64,000 nt of DNA, taken from Acarospora socialis. Its lineage: Eukaryota > Ascomycota > Lecanoromycetes > Acarosporales > Acarosporaceae. Below, piece by piece: positions 1 through 11,029 of the stretch. The notes under the pieces are model-generated. The model was not told the DNA's origin and did not search any database. It was given only the letters and a program-made list of their open reading frames with translations. Position numbers and translations under genes: made by a program. Each line of letters opens with the position of its first letter. Positions within the stretch are counted from its first letter, which is position 1. The stretch spans positions 496,001 to 560,000 of the forward strand of contig JAMYGW020000005.1 in assembly GCA_025617375.2 (NCBI GenBank), written 5' to 3'.

Positions 1-2
1 AC

Positions 3-587
3 AGTCATTGGTCCAATCCTGCCAGCTTTGTAGCCAAGCGCAAGTATGGCATGTGGAGAGCGAATACTGTCAACCTCCTCATCCAGACACTGGATGTGGA
101 TGGAATGAAGGGGAAAGAGCTGTGTGAGAAGTGGTCCAGTGAGCGAGCCTCTGAAGTGTGCAAACACCTAAGACCGTTCACAGACTGTGACGCAGGTGTC
201 CTCCAGGCACGACTGTCTTCAATCATCTGTGATTCGGTAGGACTAGACAAGTTGATCAGCAGACAAGTGGCGCTTGTTCAATGGATTCACAGCCCCAAAA
301 CCAGCTCGCAATCATTCAATCCCGAAGAGATGGAGCTGGAGCAAGGGGTGATGCATGTTCTCGCACAGGTCGTACAGTTGTCATTTGCGCCAGGGTTGAC
401 AAAACAGGGCAAATCCACAGGAGTGGATTTCGACAAAACGTGCACGCTGCTGAAGGCGCAAGTCGTTCCCTGGAGACAATTTCAAGAAGTCGACTCGCGT
501 AGACCTTCTACCATGGAAGGTATGGGTCCCGGGTCCGATTGGTCGAAGGGTCGAGAGGGCGGGCTGCACTCTCTAGCAGCGGCATGA
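3..587 (+). CDS. 3' end of an unrecognised protein-coding gene (partial)
   Basis: An open frame runs from the window edge to a TGA at 585-587, about 194 residues, with no break. The first in-frame ATG at 51 is internal, because the frame is open upstream to base 3, so the start lies outside the window or in an upstream exon. The translation is moderately charged, without signal peptide, membrane segment or obvious motif. The last 40 residues are Gly/Ser/Arg-rich and look like a disordered tail. I do not recognise a family. An unspliced intron inside this stretch cannot be excluded, since GT and AG sites are present, but the uninterrupted frame argues for one terminal exon. Confidence 0.4.
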   Translation, partial: SHWSNPASFVAKRKYGMWRANTVNLLIQTLDVDGMKGKELCEKWSSERASEVCKHLRPFTDCDAGVLQARLSSIICDSVGLDKLISRQVALVQWIHSPKTSSQSFNPEEMELEQGVMHVLAQVVQLSFAPGLTKQGKSTGVDFDKTCTLLKAQVVPWRQFQEVDSRRPSTMEGMGPGSDWSKGREGGLHSLAAA

Positions 588-1845
588 CATTAGCCGAGTG
601 ATAGCCTTAAGGAGACCATACCAAATAGACTATAGGACTTTCGCTACGTAGCTGCTCAGAATGCTTTTCTGGCGCTGCTCTGGCTATCATATCGCAAAGG
701 TCAAGTCACACCATCTCAAGAGTTGATTGGTTCTTAATGTTGCTTCCGTAGGCAGGTCTGCTAAAAGGTATCCTGCAGACATCAGCCAAGGTGAAGCAGC
801 ATCCTGTGGTATTTCCGTTTGCAGTGCGCATGAACGTGTTTGCCTTTGATTGGCTTGAGGGCAAGTTTAGCGTTGTCTGTCTGCACACCGGTCAGATGTC
901 TATGGCTACAAAGTGCTGTCCAGGCCTGTGGCGAGATCATCTGCAAGACTTGAATACGAGCCGCTCTCAGCCTGATTGGTTGCGAGGTCGCTGTTCTTTG
1001 TGGATTCATCACTTCTTCAGGTGACTGAGGCATTTTTCGATAACAGAACTCGGTGCTTTGTTTCAGGCTCCGCTGATAGTCTTAGGCTGAAATACTACGT
1101 GGCAGCATACGAGTACACGCCCCGTGCCTGCAACAAAAGTCTGTTTGCCGCGCTTGATCCTCGCCGCCAGTGTGGGTATTAATGAGGCTGAAAGTGGTCC
1201 AACTTTGCAGAGGCTTGCATGAAGACTGCAAGAGCTGCGCGTGATTTGGTGGATAGTATTTGCTAACCCCAATCCAGCTAACTTTGGCATGAACCCGGGC
1301 GTTGCTTGGCAAGCCAGTCCAGACCCTTCATTGCCTTCTCATCGTAATAAGGCGTTCAGCTTTGAGCGAGTCAGAGGCAGTCAATGATGTGCTTCTGAAC
1401 CGCACTATGCAGGAGCTGTCAAAAGTTTCGATAGTCACTTGTCAACGGGGCACAGGATCAAAGCTTCTGCGAATATCTGAGACCCGGCCTCTGGTGTTTG
1501 ACCGTCCAAAGGTCTTGCTGGCCTTGAAGCAGGCACAGTTGATGCAGCGTGAGGGGCTAATTGCTAGACTCACCCCGTATAGCAGGCATGGTATCTTCAA
1601 GACTACTTGAGTCGCTTAGGTTGACCGAATCAAGGATCAGCTTCGTTAGCGTAGGCTGTCCGGGCACTCACTCTGCTCTGGCTGCCGGAAATAGAAATCA
1701 AACTGAAACATCATCAAGAACAACAGCATGGTGGCTCAAGAGCCAGTTATGAGCGTCGGACCTTGTGTGCCCTCTTATAGTTACCTCTACGTACATAGTA
1801 GATGACATTCTCAGGGGCTGCTGGTCTTGCAATCATTGATAAAAG
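588..1845. other. intergenic stretch, no supported gene
   Basis: Several short frames occur, the longest about 100 residues at 1302-1610. None has a recognisable domain, and I could not join them through introns into anything coherent. The base composition is gene-like (near 50% GC), so a decayed gene is possible. The last few hundred bases presumably hold the promoter of the downstream Hsp70-like gene. Confidence 0.4.
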
Positions 1846-4121
1846 ATGTCTTCAGAGTTCCAACTGGCCACACACCCCCGAAATCCCAAACTAAGCCCAC
1901 AGTCCCACCACCCTATTTCGGACGCGGAAGAGGATGTCGTAGTTATTGGCATCGATTTTGGAACAACGTGAGTTTTCATAGTTTTTCCATGTCAGGCTTT
2001 TTCGCCTAGCTGACAAGATGTACAAAACAGCTTCTCAGGCGCTGCTTGGGCTACCAAGGCTGATTTCGAGAGTAAACAAATCAATTCAATCTCCAGTTGG
2101 CCAGGAACTGGTAGAGAAGAGCCAAAAGTTCCCACCGAACTGTTCTATGAGCATGGAAAGACCCATTGGGGTTATACAGTGCCTCTTGACGCAGACCCTG
2201 TACGATGGTTCAAGCTCCTACTCCTCAAGGATGAAGACATGGCGCCAGAGATTAGGTCGTCTGAATTTGTACTCCGAGGGAGAAAAATGCTAAGGGAGAA
2301 CGATACGCTGGCTATAGATGTGATTGCGGACTACCTTGGTGCGCTGTGGGTACATGTGATTGACAATATCATGAAAGCTCGAGGAGATGTCATCGTTAGT
2401 GGGTTACCGTTTCATGTGGTAATTACTGTCCCAGCTATATGGAAAGGATATGCCCGACAAGAGATGGAGACTGCTGCACGGAAGTCTGGTATCCTGAAAT
2501 CTCGCCCCGCTGGCCCTACAACACTCTCATTTGCACCTGAGCCGGAATCTGCTGCACTTTATACGCTGAGTGAATCAGGGCGTAAATGCAAAGTTGGCGA
2601 CATTTACCTCATTTGTGATGCTGGAGGCGGCACGGTCGTAAGTTGATCGAACCGTGCTGAGATTTTCCAGACAACTGAGCCGTAACAGGACCTCATCACT
2701 TATAGGGTTGACGGTATTAACCCAATTCGCTTGCAAGAAGCTGTCGAGGGAACAGGTGAGTCACAGCATCAGGATATACTGAACATTGTGGAGACGGTGG
2801 CTGACCTTGATGTTTCCGTACAGGCGGCCTTTGTGGTGGCATTTTCATCGACGAGGGCTTCGAGCGGATTTGCAAGAACAGGCTCGGTAGACAGTGGGAT
2901 CATTTGAGTAAGACAGGAATCAAAGAAATCATGAGGCAAGAGTGGGAGTATGCCATCAAGCCGCAGTATAAACGCGGGGACGACAAGAAGGAATACATCG
3001 TGGCAATTCCTGCCGAGGCTTTTGGGAGCACCAGTTTGGATGACACTTCTCGAGAGCCTTTCATCAAACATGGTCGAATCCATTTCAAGAGGTTGGTCCG
3101 CTCATTTTGCGCTCGAGACTCTTGGTTAACTTGAAATTATCTAGTGAACACATCGAAGAAGCCTTCAAGGCTCCTCTCGCGGGCATTGTGCAGCTAATAA
3201 ACGACCAGATAGCATCAGCGAAAGCAAAAAGCATGTCACTGACGGCAAGAATGCACCACGCACCGGTTACACAAAGTAATATAGTGGACTAACGACGTGT
3301 ACAGGGAATTATACTCGTGGGCGGTCTTGGAGCTAGTCCTTATCTCTACGACCATTTGAAGGACATCTTTGCAAAGGACGGAATAGAAATCCTACAATCT
3401 GGGGGAACTCGGCCGTGAGTTAAGTCTGGCGAAAAAGTAAGACGTCAACGCTCCTTGACTAACAGAGGTGCACTCTTAGTCGGACAGCAATTTGCCATGG
3501 CGCGGTTTCCAAAGGGTTCCTCGATGCCACTGTCAAGGGGGCCGACAACATCCCTAGACCTATACGTGTTGATGCACCCATAAAAGTCACGTCTACGATA
3601 TCTAGGGCTCATTTGGGAACCTCTTTCATGGCTCATTTCAACAAAAATCTACATGCAAAGGAAGATAAGTTTTGGGACGAAGATGAATGTGCAACCATGG
3701 CTGCGAACCAAATGCAATGGTATTTGGCCAAGGTCGGTTCCGTCAGCGCTCACGATATCATACCTCGCTTACATGACTATAGGGAGAGAACGTATTGGAA
3801 GCGAATCCAATTCGATACAAGTGGTATCGAACTCTCAAGAAGGACCGCACAGACACCTCCTTTACCGAGACCATATATCAGTGTGAAGAGCCTGAAAGCC
3901 CCGGACGGATGACGTCCGCCGTGAAGGAGCTGTGTGTGATTGATTACACACTGGATGTAGCGATATCGTCCCTGCAGGATTGGACCAACCCGAAAGGTGT
4001 GAGCCTGAAGCGATTCAACTTTGAGATTGAGATGAAGCCGGCTGGAGCGTCGGTGGAGTTTGCAGTCTACTTTAATAGGAGGCGTCAAGGAGGCCAGCAT
4101 GTAAATATCCGTTTCATATAG
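1846..4121 (+). CDS. Hsp70-like ATPase (fungal Hsp70/actin-fold superfamily), 8 exons
   Basis: The start is the ATG at 1846. Exons are 1846-1967, 2031-2637, 2689-2755, 2824-3091, 3145-3244, 3305-3414, 3480-3732 and 3783-4121. They join in phase to give 621 residues. Residues near 35-45 form phosphate-1 (IGIDFGTTFSG). Exon 2 ends and exon 3 starts in phosphate-2 (DAGGGTVDLI). Exons 5 and 6 create the adenosine loop (GIILVGGLGASPYL). The C-terminal 110 residues carry the beta-rich domain typical of these proteins, ending in a QGGQHVNIRF-like strand. The family is known as divergent cytosolic Hsp70-like proteins of filamentous fungi, often linked to heterokaryon or stress functions; the exact role here is inferred only. 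The intron at 3245-3304 has a GC donor, and its CTAAC branch site is visible. Confidence 0.9.
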
Positions 4122-4315
4122 AGCCACTTACACTCCACTATATTATTATAAGATATTCTCCCTCACCCATATAGCAATACTTTTGTGATGTTGCTCGATA
4201 CATTGCTGCCAACCACTCAACACCGGCCCTAGTCTTCGGAAACGCCAAGAAAACGGGAATAATCTGCGCCGGTCTCAACCCGATCGGGCGTCGGGCGAGC
4301 GCCGCTATATAACTA

Positions 4316-4690
4316 GGGATGTGATACACTTAGACCCCTACCTACTTACTAGTCATAGACCCCCAAATCGGGAAGTAGTTCCAGGCTTTCATGCCTAACT
4401 CACGTCTGGACTCACCCCTCCACAATGTGTGTCTGTCCTCTAAGTTCTACACTTTATCAAATTCTCACCGTTCTAACTGTTCTTGCTGTCTTTTCTCAAC
4501 TCTTTTCACTGATTTGGAGGTTGAGAAGTCTTGTTGGTAAGAATGTTTAGTTTAGGTGTAGGTTTAGGCGTGGGTTTGGGCATGGGTTTAGGCATGAAAG
4601 CCTGGAACTACTTCCCGATTTGGGGGGTTCTGTGATCAGTAAATGGGGGGTCTATGACTAGTAAGTAGGGGTCTACGTGTATCACATCTC
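4316..4690. mobile_element. 375-bp non-autonomous DNA transposon (MITE) with long inverted ends
   Basis: The left end (4316-4398) is repeated in inverted form at the right end (about 4588-4690). Both ends share GATGTGATACAC, TAGACCCCTAC, TTACTAGTCATAGACCCCC and a run from AAATCGGGAAGTAG through TTCATGCCTAA. The right arm has about 25 extra bases. The element is flanked by a direct repeat ATAACTA at 4309-4315 and 4691-4697, which is the expected target-site duplication. There is no coding capacity. The middle holds a G-rich TTTAGG-like tract. The superfamily is not clear from a 7-bp duplication with GGGATGTG ends; a hAT-like 8-bp duplication with one mismatch (TATAACTA / CATAACTA) is the alternative. 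Confidence 0.88.
4546..4597 (+). repeat. degenerate TTTAGG-like G-rich tract inside the MITE
   Basis: Successive units of the form GGTTTAGGYRTRGG run between the unique core and the right inverted arm. They resemble diverged telomeric or subtelomeric hexamers, but the match is loose. It may simply be an expanded internal repeat of the element. Confidence 0.5.
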
Positions 4691-4697
4691 ATAACTA

Positions 4698-5110
4698 ATA
4701 CGGTTTCTTGCCCTCATCGAGAACTGTAGGTCTCCGCGATGCGGATGAGCAATCTCTTGCCTGTCATCTGCCCCAAAATTTTGCATGTTACGCTAGCTGG
4801 TCAAGAGCAGTCTGGGTTCGCTTCAAGCAGGGCCAAGTGATGGAGGTTCTGGAAATAGTGGCGGATGTGTGATATGTAAGAGAGGCTACGTATTTGGCAC
4901 GTGTGTAAAACTTCTATATATCAACAGAGCTCAGTTCAGCAGTTGTGGTGGTAAAGGGAAAACTGGTAGATGGAGTTGGGCCTCAAGCGGACTAAGAACC
5001 CGCAAGATTGCAGAAAGGAGATCAGGGCCCTACGAAAGCAGACGGAGTCTTCACGCCAGTGCTAGTGATCTTTGAAGTGGCCATTTGGTCTAATACCAGT
5101 ATAGAGTTTT
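4698..5110. other. intergenic, nothing recognised
   Basis: About 410 bases lie between the MITE and the 3' end of the amidase gene on the minus strand. Only short unsupported frames are present. Confidence 0.5.
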
Positions 5111-7365
5111 TTATCTCGTGAAAGGAAGACCAACTTCCTGCTGGATATATTTGAGGGCTTCGACAACCTAGATGATTGCAGGTAGGTAAGCGAAGTATCT
5201 GGCCTAGGAACATCATTGAAATCGAACCTTCTCATCCTCATATCTTCTGGCAACAAGCTGCAATGACACAGGCACTCCTACAAAATCCTCGGGCCCGTTG
5301 TCTGAGACGTCATAAGCTTCACTCTCAAAGTAATCTCTCAGCGTGCAAGAATAAATTGACTACTCACAGAGACCATGATTATACCAATCCTTCTCGTTCT
5401 TTGGCACATATTCATTGTCTCGGCCATCAAGAACTGGGTCTACTGTTGTGACTGGAAACACCACCGCCGGATAATCTAATAGATTCCATTGGCTGGTATA
5501 GCCCCAGTAACGACTGGTATCTAGTGGCGGCGCTACGCCGGGAGAGGCAGGACAAAGGATCACATCGACCATGCCGTTGAGGTTTTTACCCTCAGCGATG
5601 CCAGTGGCGGTCGAGTTCCAATCTACCAATTCTGAGCATGGATACGCAATCCGGAAAGATGTTACCAAAACCTACGTTGCGCGTACTCGCGTCGGTATTT
5701 GTCCCGTTCTAATTTCAAGTCCTGGATTTCGGCGACACTGCGATGCTTGACATAAGGGCTTTCCGAGCAGATGAATCGCGATAGCGGACGCCATGGTTCT
5801 CCAGACGCCTCCAGTAGCTTTCTGCATTCGTCGCCTCCATCCATGTAGTAAAGGCTAGCCTTCAAGTTCCTTAGCAAAGCCTTCAAAGATCGTTGTTGAG
5901 AGAACGGGACGCGAATCCACTCACGATGATTTCCCACGCAATATCGTATTTAAGAGGCTACCATTTGGTAATCTCGACGCCCTCTACCTTCCTTAATTTC
6001 TGGACTACTTCATTGAGAGCTCTTGTCACTGGGGGATGTGGCTGTACCACACCATCACTCCATAATATCGCGACTCGTAACCTCTTGGGGCCGATGTCCC
6101 CAAGATAACTCTTTTGATCGCGCCAAGGTAGTGGGACTAGGTTGGGATCGATGAGCCACGGTTTTGCAGCAAGAACAATCTTCATGAACAATTTTATACC
6201 GCTGAGGCTGGTACTCAGTGGCCCAAGTGTACCATCGATATACCCAGACCCGATACGCTCGGCCGATATGCCCACGCTTGGAACACGGAGACTTGTAGGG
6301 CGGAGACCAAATAAGCCATTGTGGGTTGCTGGGGAGCGAATACTGCCACCTACGATACATCAGCATTTAAATTCCAGAGACTCGATGCGGAGTGAATCTA
6401 CCGATGTCAGAGCCGACTCCCAAACAACTGCCTCGAAGTCCAATCAGTGCCCCTTCTCCACCAGAACTACCACCTGATGTCAAGGATCGGTTGAACGGAT
6501 TGACTATCACGCCAAAAAGATTACTTGAAGTCTCTAGATGCATCTGTGCGACGGTATTAGCAGAGCGGCCCTCGAGAGCAGACAGATTGTTCGAGCCTTC
6601 TCTGATGAAGATCAGTTTTCGGACTTGTTGCTCACCAGGAGTTGTGGCTCTGTTGTGCGGACGTAGAAGACGCATCCAGCATCCCACAAGATCTTCAGAA
6701 CAAGAGCATCATCCTCTGCTTTCTTGCCCACCCACGCAACGAAACCAGCATTAAGATCCAAGCCTTTCATACCAATATGCTCCTTCACACTGATCGGAAG
6801 ACCGTGGAGTGGACCTAGCGGCTTCTTGCTTTTCCGTAGGTAATCATCATGCTCTTTCGCTCTTTTGAGAGCTCGTCCAGGCGGAAGTTCTGTGATACAG
6901 TTTGTCTACCATCAGATCAACAGAAGAATCACCAGATAGTGGCAGGCATATTACGAGTCTTTGTGCCAACCCTGCACGCCGAAGGAATGCACTCGTAACT
7001 TCATGGCTTGTCAGACTGCCTGTTGCAAGAGAAGCGACCAGGTCCTCTGGAGACTTCGATGTAATGTCGACTTCGCGGGTTGTAAGTAGGGTCAGGGGAA
7101 TGTTAGTAACATTGGTAGGTATCTCGGATGGAACCTCGGGTATGGGTGGATGGATCTGAGTGATAGTACTTTCACGGTGGGTTTGAACTTGATGCTTGCC
7201 ATGTCGCACCGTTGGTTGCCATGTCGCTTCGAAAACAGCCCCGGCAGGAGATCGAATGTTCAGATTTTGAGAAAATAGACTAGTAGAGACACGTGTTGGA
7301 CAACCTGGAGGATCTGGCTGAAAGTTATAGGTTAGGTAGAAGATATCTCGCGGGGCCACAGACAC
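5111..7365 (-). CDS. amidase-signature hydrolase, 8 exons, with one in-frame stop (possible pseudogene)
   Basis: The minus-strand exons are 7365-6955, 6905-6636, 6543-6402, 6349-5925, 5859-5676, 5622-5368, 5316-5228 and 5167-5111. They join in phase to about 610 codons. The amidase-signature triad is visible: the Lys in GLPISVKEH, the cis-Ser in SGGSSGGEGAL, and the nucleophilic Ser in DIGGSIRSPA, which the third splice junction rebuilds. The C-terminal region has the typical RYWGYTSQWNLLDYPAVVFPV and VSLQLVARRYEDEK stretches. The family hydrolyses carboxamides (fungal acetamidase or fatty-acid-amide-hydrolase type). A TAG at 5958-5960 interrupts exon 4 just before PLKYDIAWEII, where relatives read through. 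It is either a nonsense mutation or a base error. The ATG at 7365 gives a longer N-terminus than usual (about 550 aa expected), so the true start may be elsewhere. An MFS transporter lies next to it on the same strand. Confidence 0.85.
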
Positions 7366-7389
7366 AGCATCTTTGCCCTCCGCGCTCCG

Positions 7390-7423
7390 AAGTGAACCGC
7401 GCTCTTAAGTGAACCGCGCTCTT
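7390..7423. repeat. perfect 17-bp tandem duplication
   Basis: AAGTGAACCGCGCTCTT occurs twice head to tail (7390-7406 and 7407-7423). It lies upstream of the amidase start and looks like a small slippage duplication. Confidence 0.8.
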
Positions 7424-8072
7424 CTTCTCGCCAGCCATACACTTCATCCTCAGCTTTGCTAAAATGCAAACGCTCAAGCAGGTAACACGCGCAATGCTCA
7501 AACAAGAAAGCAGAAAGACCCACATGTACAACCATAGGAAAAGTTTTTCAGAAAGGTCTTGTGGAGCACAAGTGTATTTGAATGTGGTTGCCTTGTGCTA
7601 GCCTGTACACCTCCTGCCTGCACCTCAGCACTACTGTATCATGTATGCGGGAGGGTGGAGCCCATGTCCTCTACCTCGAGCTGTATCCATAGGTATCCAT
7701 TAGCTGTTGTGGCGGCTGAGCGAGTAAGCCTTCTTTTCATTTTGCCATTGTTCCACCTGCTTATGCAGGCTGACTTGGGTGTAGCTCTGAAGGAGCATCT
7801 CCCTCTTTGTGTGCTCCTTCTTGAGTAGTGATCGCAGCTGAAGTACCTGGCGCGTTAGCAAGGAGATATCTCTACCGCTACATCGCGCTGACCGCATTCG
7901 GGGTGGGTGTACACCCAGCACTCCCCTATATTTACATGTAAAGAGAACCATAACAACCTCACTGAAAATCTCCATGGAAGAATCTTATCACCGAAATGTT
8001 ATTGTTTGCGTGTCCGAGTCTATGAGAAACATGAGTAGCACGAAGCGTTGGAGATCCGTACGCATTTCAGCA
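7424..8072. other. intergenic, nothing recognised
   Basis: This stretch of about 650 bases lies between the 5' side of the amidase and the 3' end of the MFS gene. Only short overlapping frames without motifs are present. Confidence 0.45.
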
Positions 8073-10054
8073 TCATTGGACCAGACCCGCAGCCATCATC
8101 TCCTCTTTGTAATGGTGATATCTACCAGAGCTTGACTGTCTCATACTCTTACCATAGCGAATGAATAATAAAACTGTCAAGACCTGTGCTAGACCAGCGA
8201 ACCCAGCGACAATGAAGGCATTCTGTAGTCCCATCTGGGTGATCCAAGGTGTAATGCTGCCGTATTTGTCAACATTTACTCAATTGACACATTCAAGCAG
8301 CAGGCTACTCACCCATATCCGATGGCGAAACTCATTGTGTTGCGGATAAGAATCACAGTCACTATGGCTTCACCACTCAGCTCACGATAGGAATCGATGC
8401 AGTAGCTGACGGAGAGCTGAAGCCCAACCATGTTGGTGAAGCCAATGACACCCATGGCAAAAATCAAGCCGAACCATTGGATACTGTGTGCGGCTCCGAC
8501 ACCCCAGAGGATGAGACCGCCTGGGAGGAGTACTGTTGATACACCAAAGAGCCAAAGACGGTACTCGGACTCCATTATACCCCCATTTCGTCGCGCCAAC
8601 TTGAGAATCAGCCAGTCTCCTCCGTATCCTGTGTATATGCATCTGGAGGTCCTCAGCACTATCACTCGAAAATCTCATTCTGATGAGAGGTACCTTACGC
8701 TGAGATCATCCCAATCAGTGGAGAGATATAGGCAAGTCCCACAGTCGAGGAAGAAAACCCATAAGGATTGCTCGAAAGAACCAGTGAAGCGGTGCCATTG
8801 AGGACATTGAACCATACCAAGTTGGACCCATAGGAGAACCCAGAATAAAAGATGACCGGAAATGTCAGAAAGATGAGTGGCCTAAGTACCATGCTTTTCA
8901 ACCGGTTTGGGTAGCGTAGATCCAGTTTGCGAAAGAGTTTTAATTTCTCATAAGATGATCTTGCTCCACGCACTTTGTCTGGTGGATCCTCTGCCTCCGC
9001 AATCACTGATGTCTCGAGCTTTCCACTTCCTAGATCAGCCTCGTTGTCCTTGTTCGATTCTCCGCCACCAACCGTTTTGCGGTGATAATTAGTTTCCTCC
9101 ATGAAGAAGAACAGGAAGACAGAGCTAATGCCACAGAGGATCGCACACCAATACTACAGTCATCAGTTCACCGTTGGGAAACACAGATTGTAAGACTCTT
9201 ACCAAGACCCATCTCCATCCTTGCCCATCGTTGATGAAGCCTGCTAGGATTGGCGCAAGAAAACTGCCACCAACGAGCCAAAAGCCATAGAGAGCTATGT
9301 AAGTCCCTCTTTCGTGTGTAAAATACTGAATGAATCTTTAACAAAAAAGAGTTCAGGGCGCTTCCGCGGAGTTACGTACGGTATCTGTCACCGATATTTC
9401 ACACAATGACTCGATCGGAGCCCCGAAGAAGCCTTGCAGTAACTTGCTGGCGATCCATTGGCCGTTGGTCTTCGTATAAGGCACCCATATCATGATAGCC
9501 TATACTGAAGCGTCAAAGTTGGAGGGATAACAGATCAACTCGATACTGTGCTTACCATCGTTGCCAGTATTGATATCAGATACACAGGACGTTTTCCATA
9601 TTGTAGTGCGAGAGGCTGCCAGAACAAGCAGCCCCATCCAAAAAGTAGGAACTGCGAATCTCAGCACTGGAATGGCAGAACTTTCCAAATCGTCACACCA
9701 TATAGCCCGTCCCTGCATTGAGGTCACCCAGGGTTAAGCCAGTGTCTTTTTCGATTGGACTCAAAACGGAGTATATGGCCGCGGAGGCAATGGCGACGGC
9801 GAACGTGTAGCTAGTCAGACGGTCAATATCGCAGTGGACCAATTGCCGAGCGGCTGATTTACGCACACGGAGATACTCGCTGTTGCAAGCCATTTTCGGG
9901 AAGCCGACCAGTTCAATGGATCATTAGGGTCATCAGAGGGACATGGAACCAGGACAACGTCTTTTTGACCACCTGCTGCATGCTTGGCCCTGAGGATACC
10001 TTCCAAGTCTACCAGGTGTACCGTCCCAGGTACAGACTGGCTGTCCACATGCAT
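8073..10054 (-). CDS. major facilitator superfamily transporter, 8 exons
   Basis: The minus-strand exons are 10054-9867, 9810-9699, 9651-9556, 9499-9380, 9325-9203, 9153-8699, 8642-8313 and 8256-8073. They sum to 1608 bases in phase, or 535 residues. The N-terminus is the fungal MFS type with DLEGILRAKHA, then VPCPSDDPNDPLNWS before the first membrane segment. The first half ends with ESLCEISVTD and HERGTYIALYGFWLVGGSFLAPI. A charged central cytosolic loop of about 80 residues (exon 6) precedes six further hydrophobic segments. The family imports or exports small molecules by proton coupling; the substrate is unknown. It is adjacent to, and transcribed in the same direction as, the amidase, so amide or amine uptake is a guess only. 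All junctions have GT-AG borders. Confidence 0.9.
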
Positions 10055-11029
10055 GGCTGGATAGCGGATTGGATGGTTGGAAGTGTGGTGTTCTGCATAT
10101 GAAGAACGCGAGGGAAGATCTGTCGATCAAGAAGCTGCCGGTCCTGAGAATGAGCAATAGTTTATATTGCAAATTGGTTGGGATAGGATCACTTTTCTCT
10201 TTTCATTTGCCGAAATGCCACCTGCAGATTGAGTTGACTGACATGGAGCAGCACCGCGATGATGGGTCAATGAGGAGGATCAAGAAGCAATGAGGCGACA
10301 GCTGCAAACGATACCCTCCCTACCTTACCTTAGGTAAGGTATTACCTTAGGTAAGGTAGGTACCTCGTGCCCTCTCGGTCGATAAGGGATGGTCTGTGCC
10401 GAGCCACGCAATCAGCTGCAATGCGGCGGCACGCACAGACTTACCCAGGTAACCAGTCAGCTTGAGCCTCTTCTAAGATGTGCATACCTTACTGCAGGTG
10501 TAACTTATTCCTTCATCACTGTTTGGGTGGTGACTTATCTTATCTTATTCAGCGGTCTCTAAGGTATTGCTTGGTACAGCTGTCATATGTCAGCCTGCAT
10601 TAGCTTGGCATGGAAAGGAGTCCCAGTGCCCATCTTTTGCGCCTACCCTGCCAAATCTCACCTCACTCCATCATCCTATGCGACTCAACCCATCGACATG
10701 GCTGCCTTGCTCAATGCTGCGCATGCCGAGACACAGAAAGGCCAAAGATTCATTGCTTCTCTTATGGATGTTGCCAAAACAATCTGGGACAGCAACAATG
10801 CCCGGGTCCTGTTACCTTGGTGCCTTCTCCACAAGGCTACTTCAGCTTTACGGCCTTTATGTACAAAGGGGAGGGGCCCGCATTTTTTCCTGCAGAAACC
10901 CCTGTACCCTCAAATCAAATAAGCAGCCCACATGTTTACTCTCTATATGATCTTAGTGTCTCGCAGGGTGCCATAGACTATACCTTACTACTACAGATCA
11001 TACTTACACGAGAGATACAACATCACAAC
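10055..11029. other. divergent intergenic region with promoter sequence
   Basis: This region separates the minus-strand MFS gene from the plus-strand rhodopsin-domain gene, so both promoters should lie here. It contains the palindromic repeat described separately. The three overlapping frames of 110-240 residues across 10567-11344 share no motif. The longest simply runs into the first exon of the next gene. Confidence 0.45.
10321..10364. repeat. short palindromic TACCTTACCT / AGGTAAGGTA repeats
   Basis: TACCTTACCT and AGGTAAGGTA form inverted arms around a single T at 10321-10341. A second, shorter copy, TTACCTTAGGTAAGGTAGG, follows directly. The same core reappears near 22294 (CTACCTTACCTAAG), and related ACCTAGGTA forms lie near 25802. 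Such motifs could form hairpins or be a dispersed promoter or insertion footprint; the function is unknown. Confidence 0.65.

Noticed and set aside
1302-1610. 102-residue open frame upstream of the Hsp70-like gene
   Set aside because: No motif, no convincing start context, and no intron partner that extends it.
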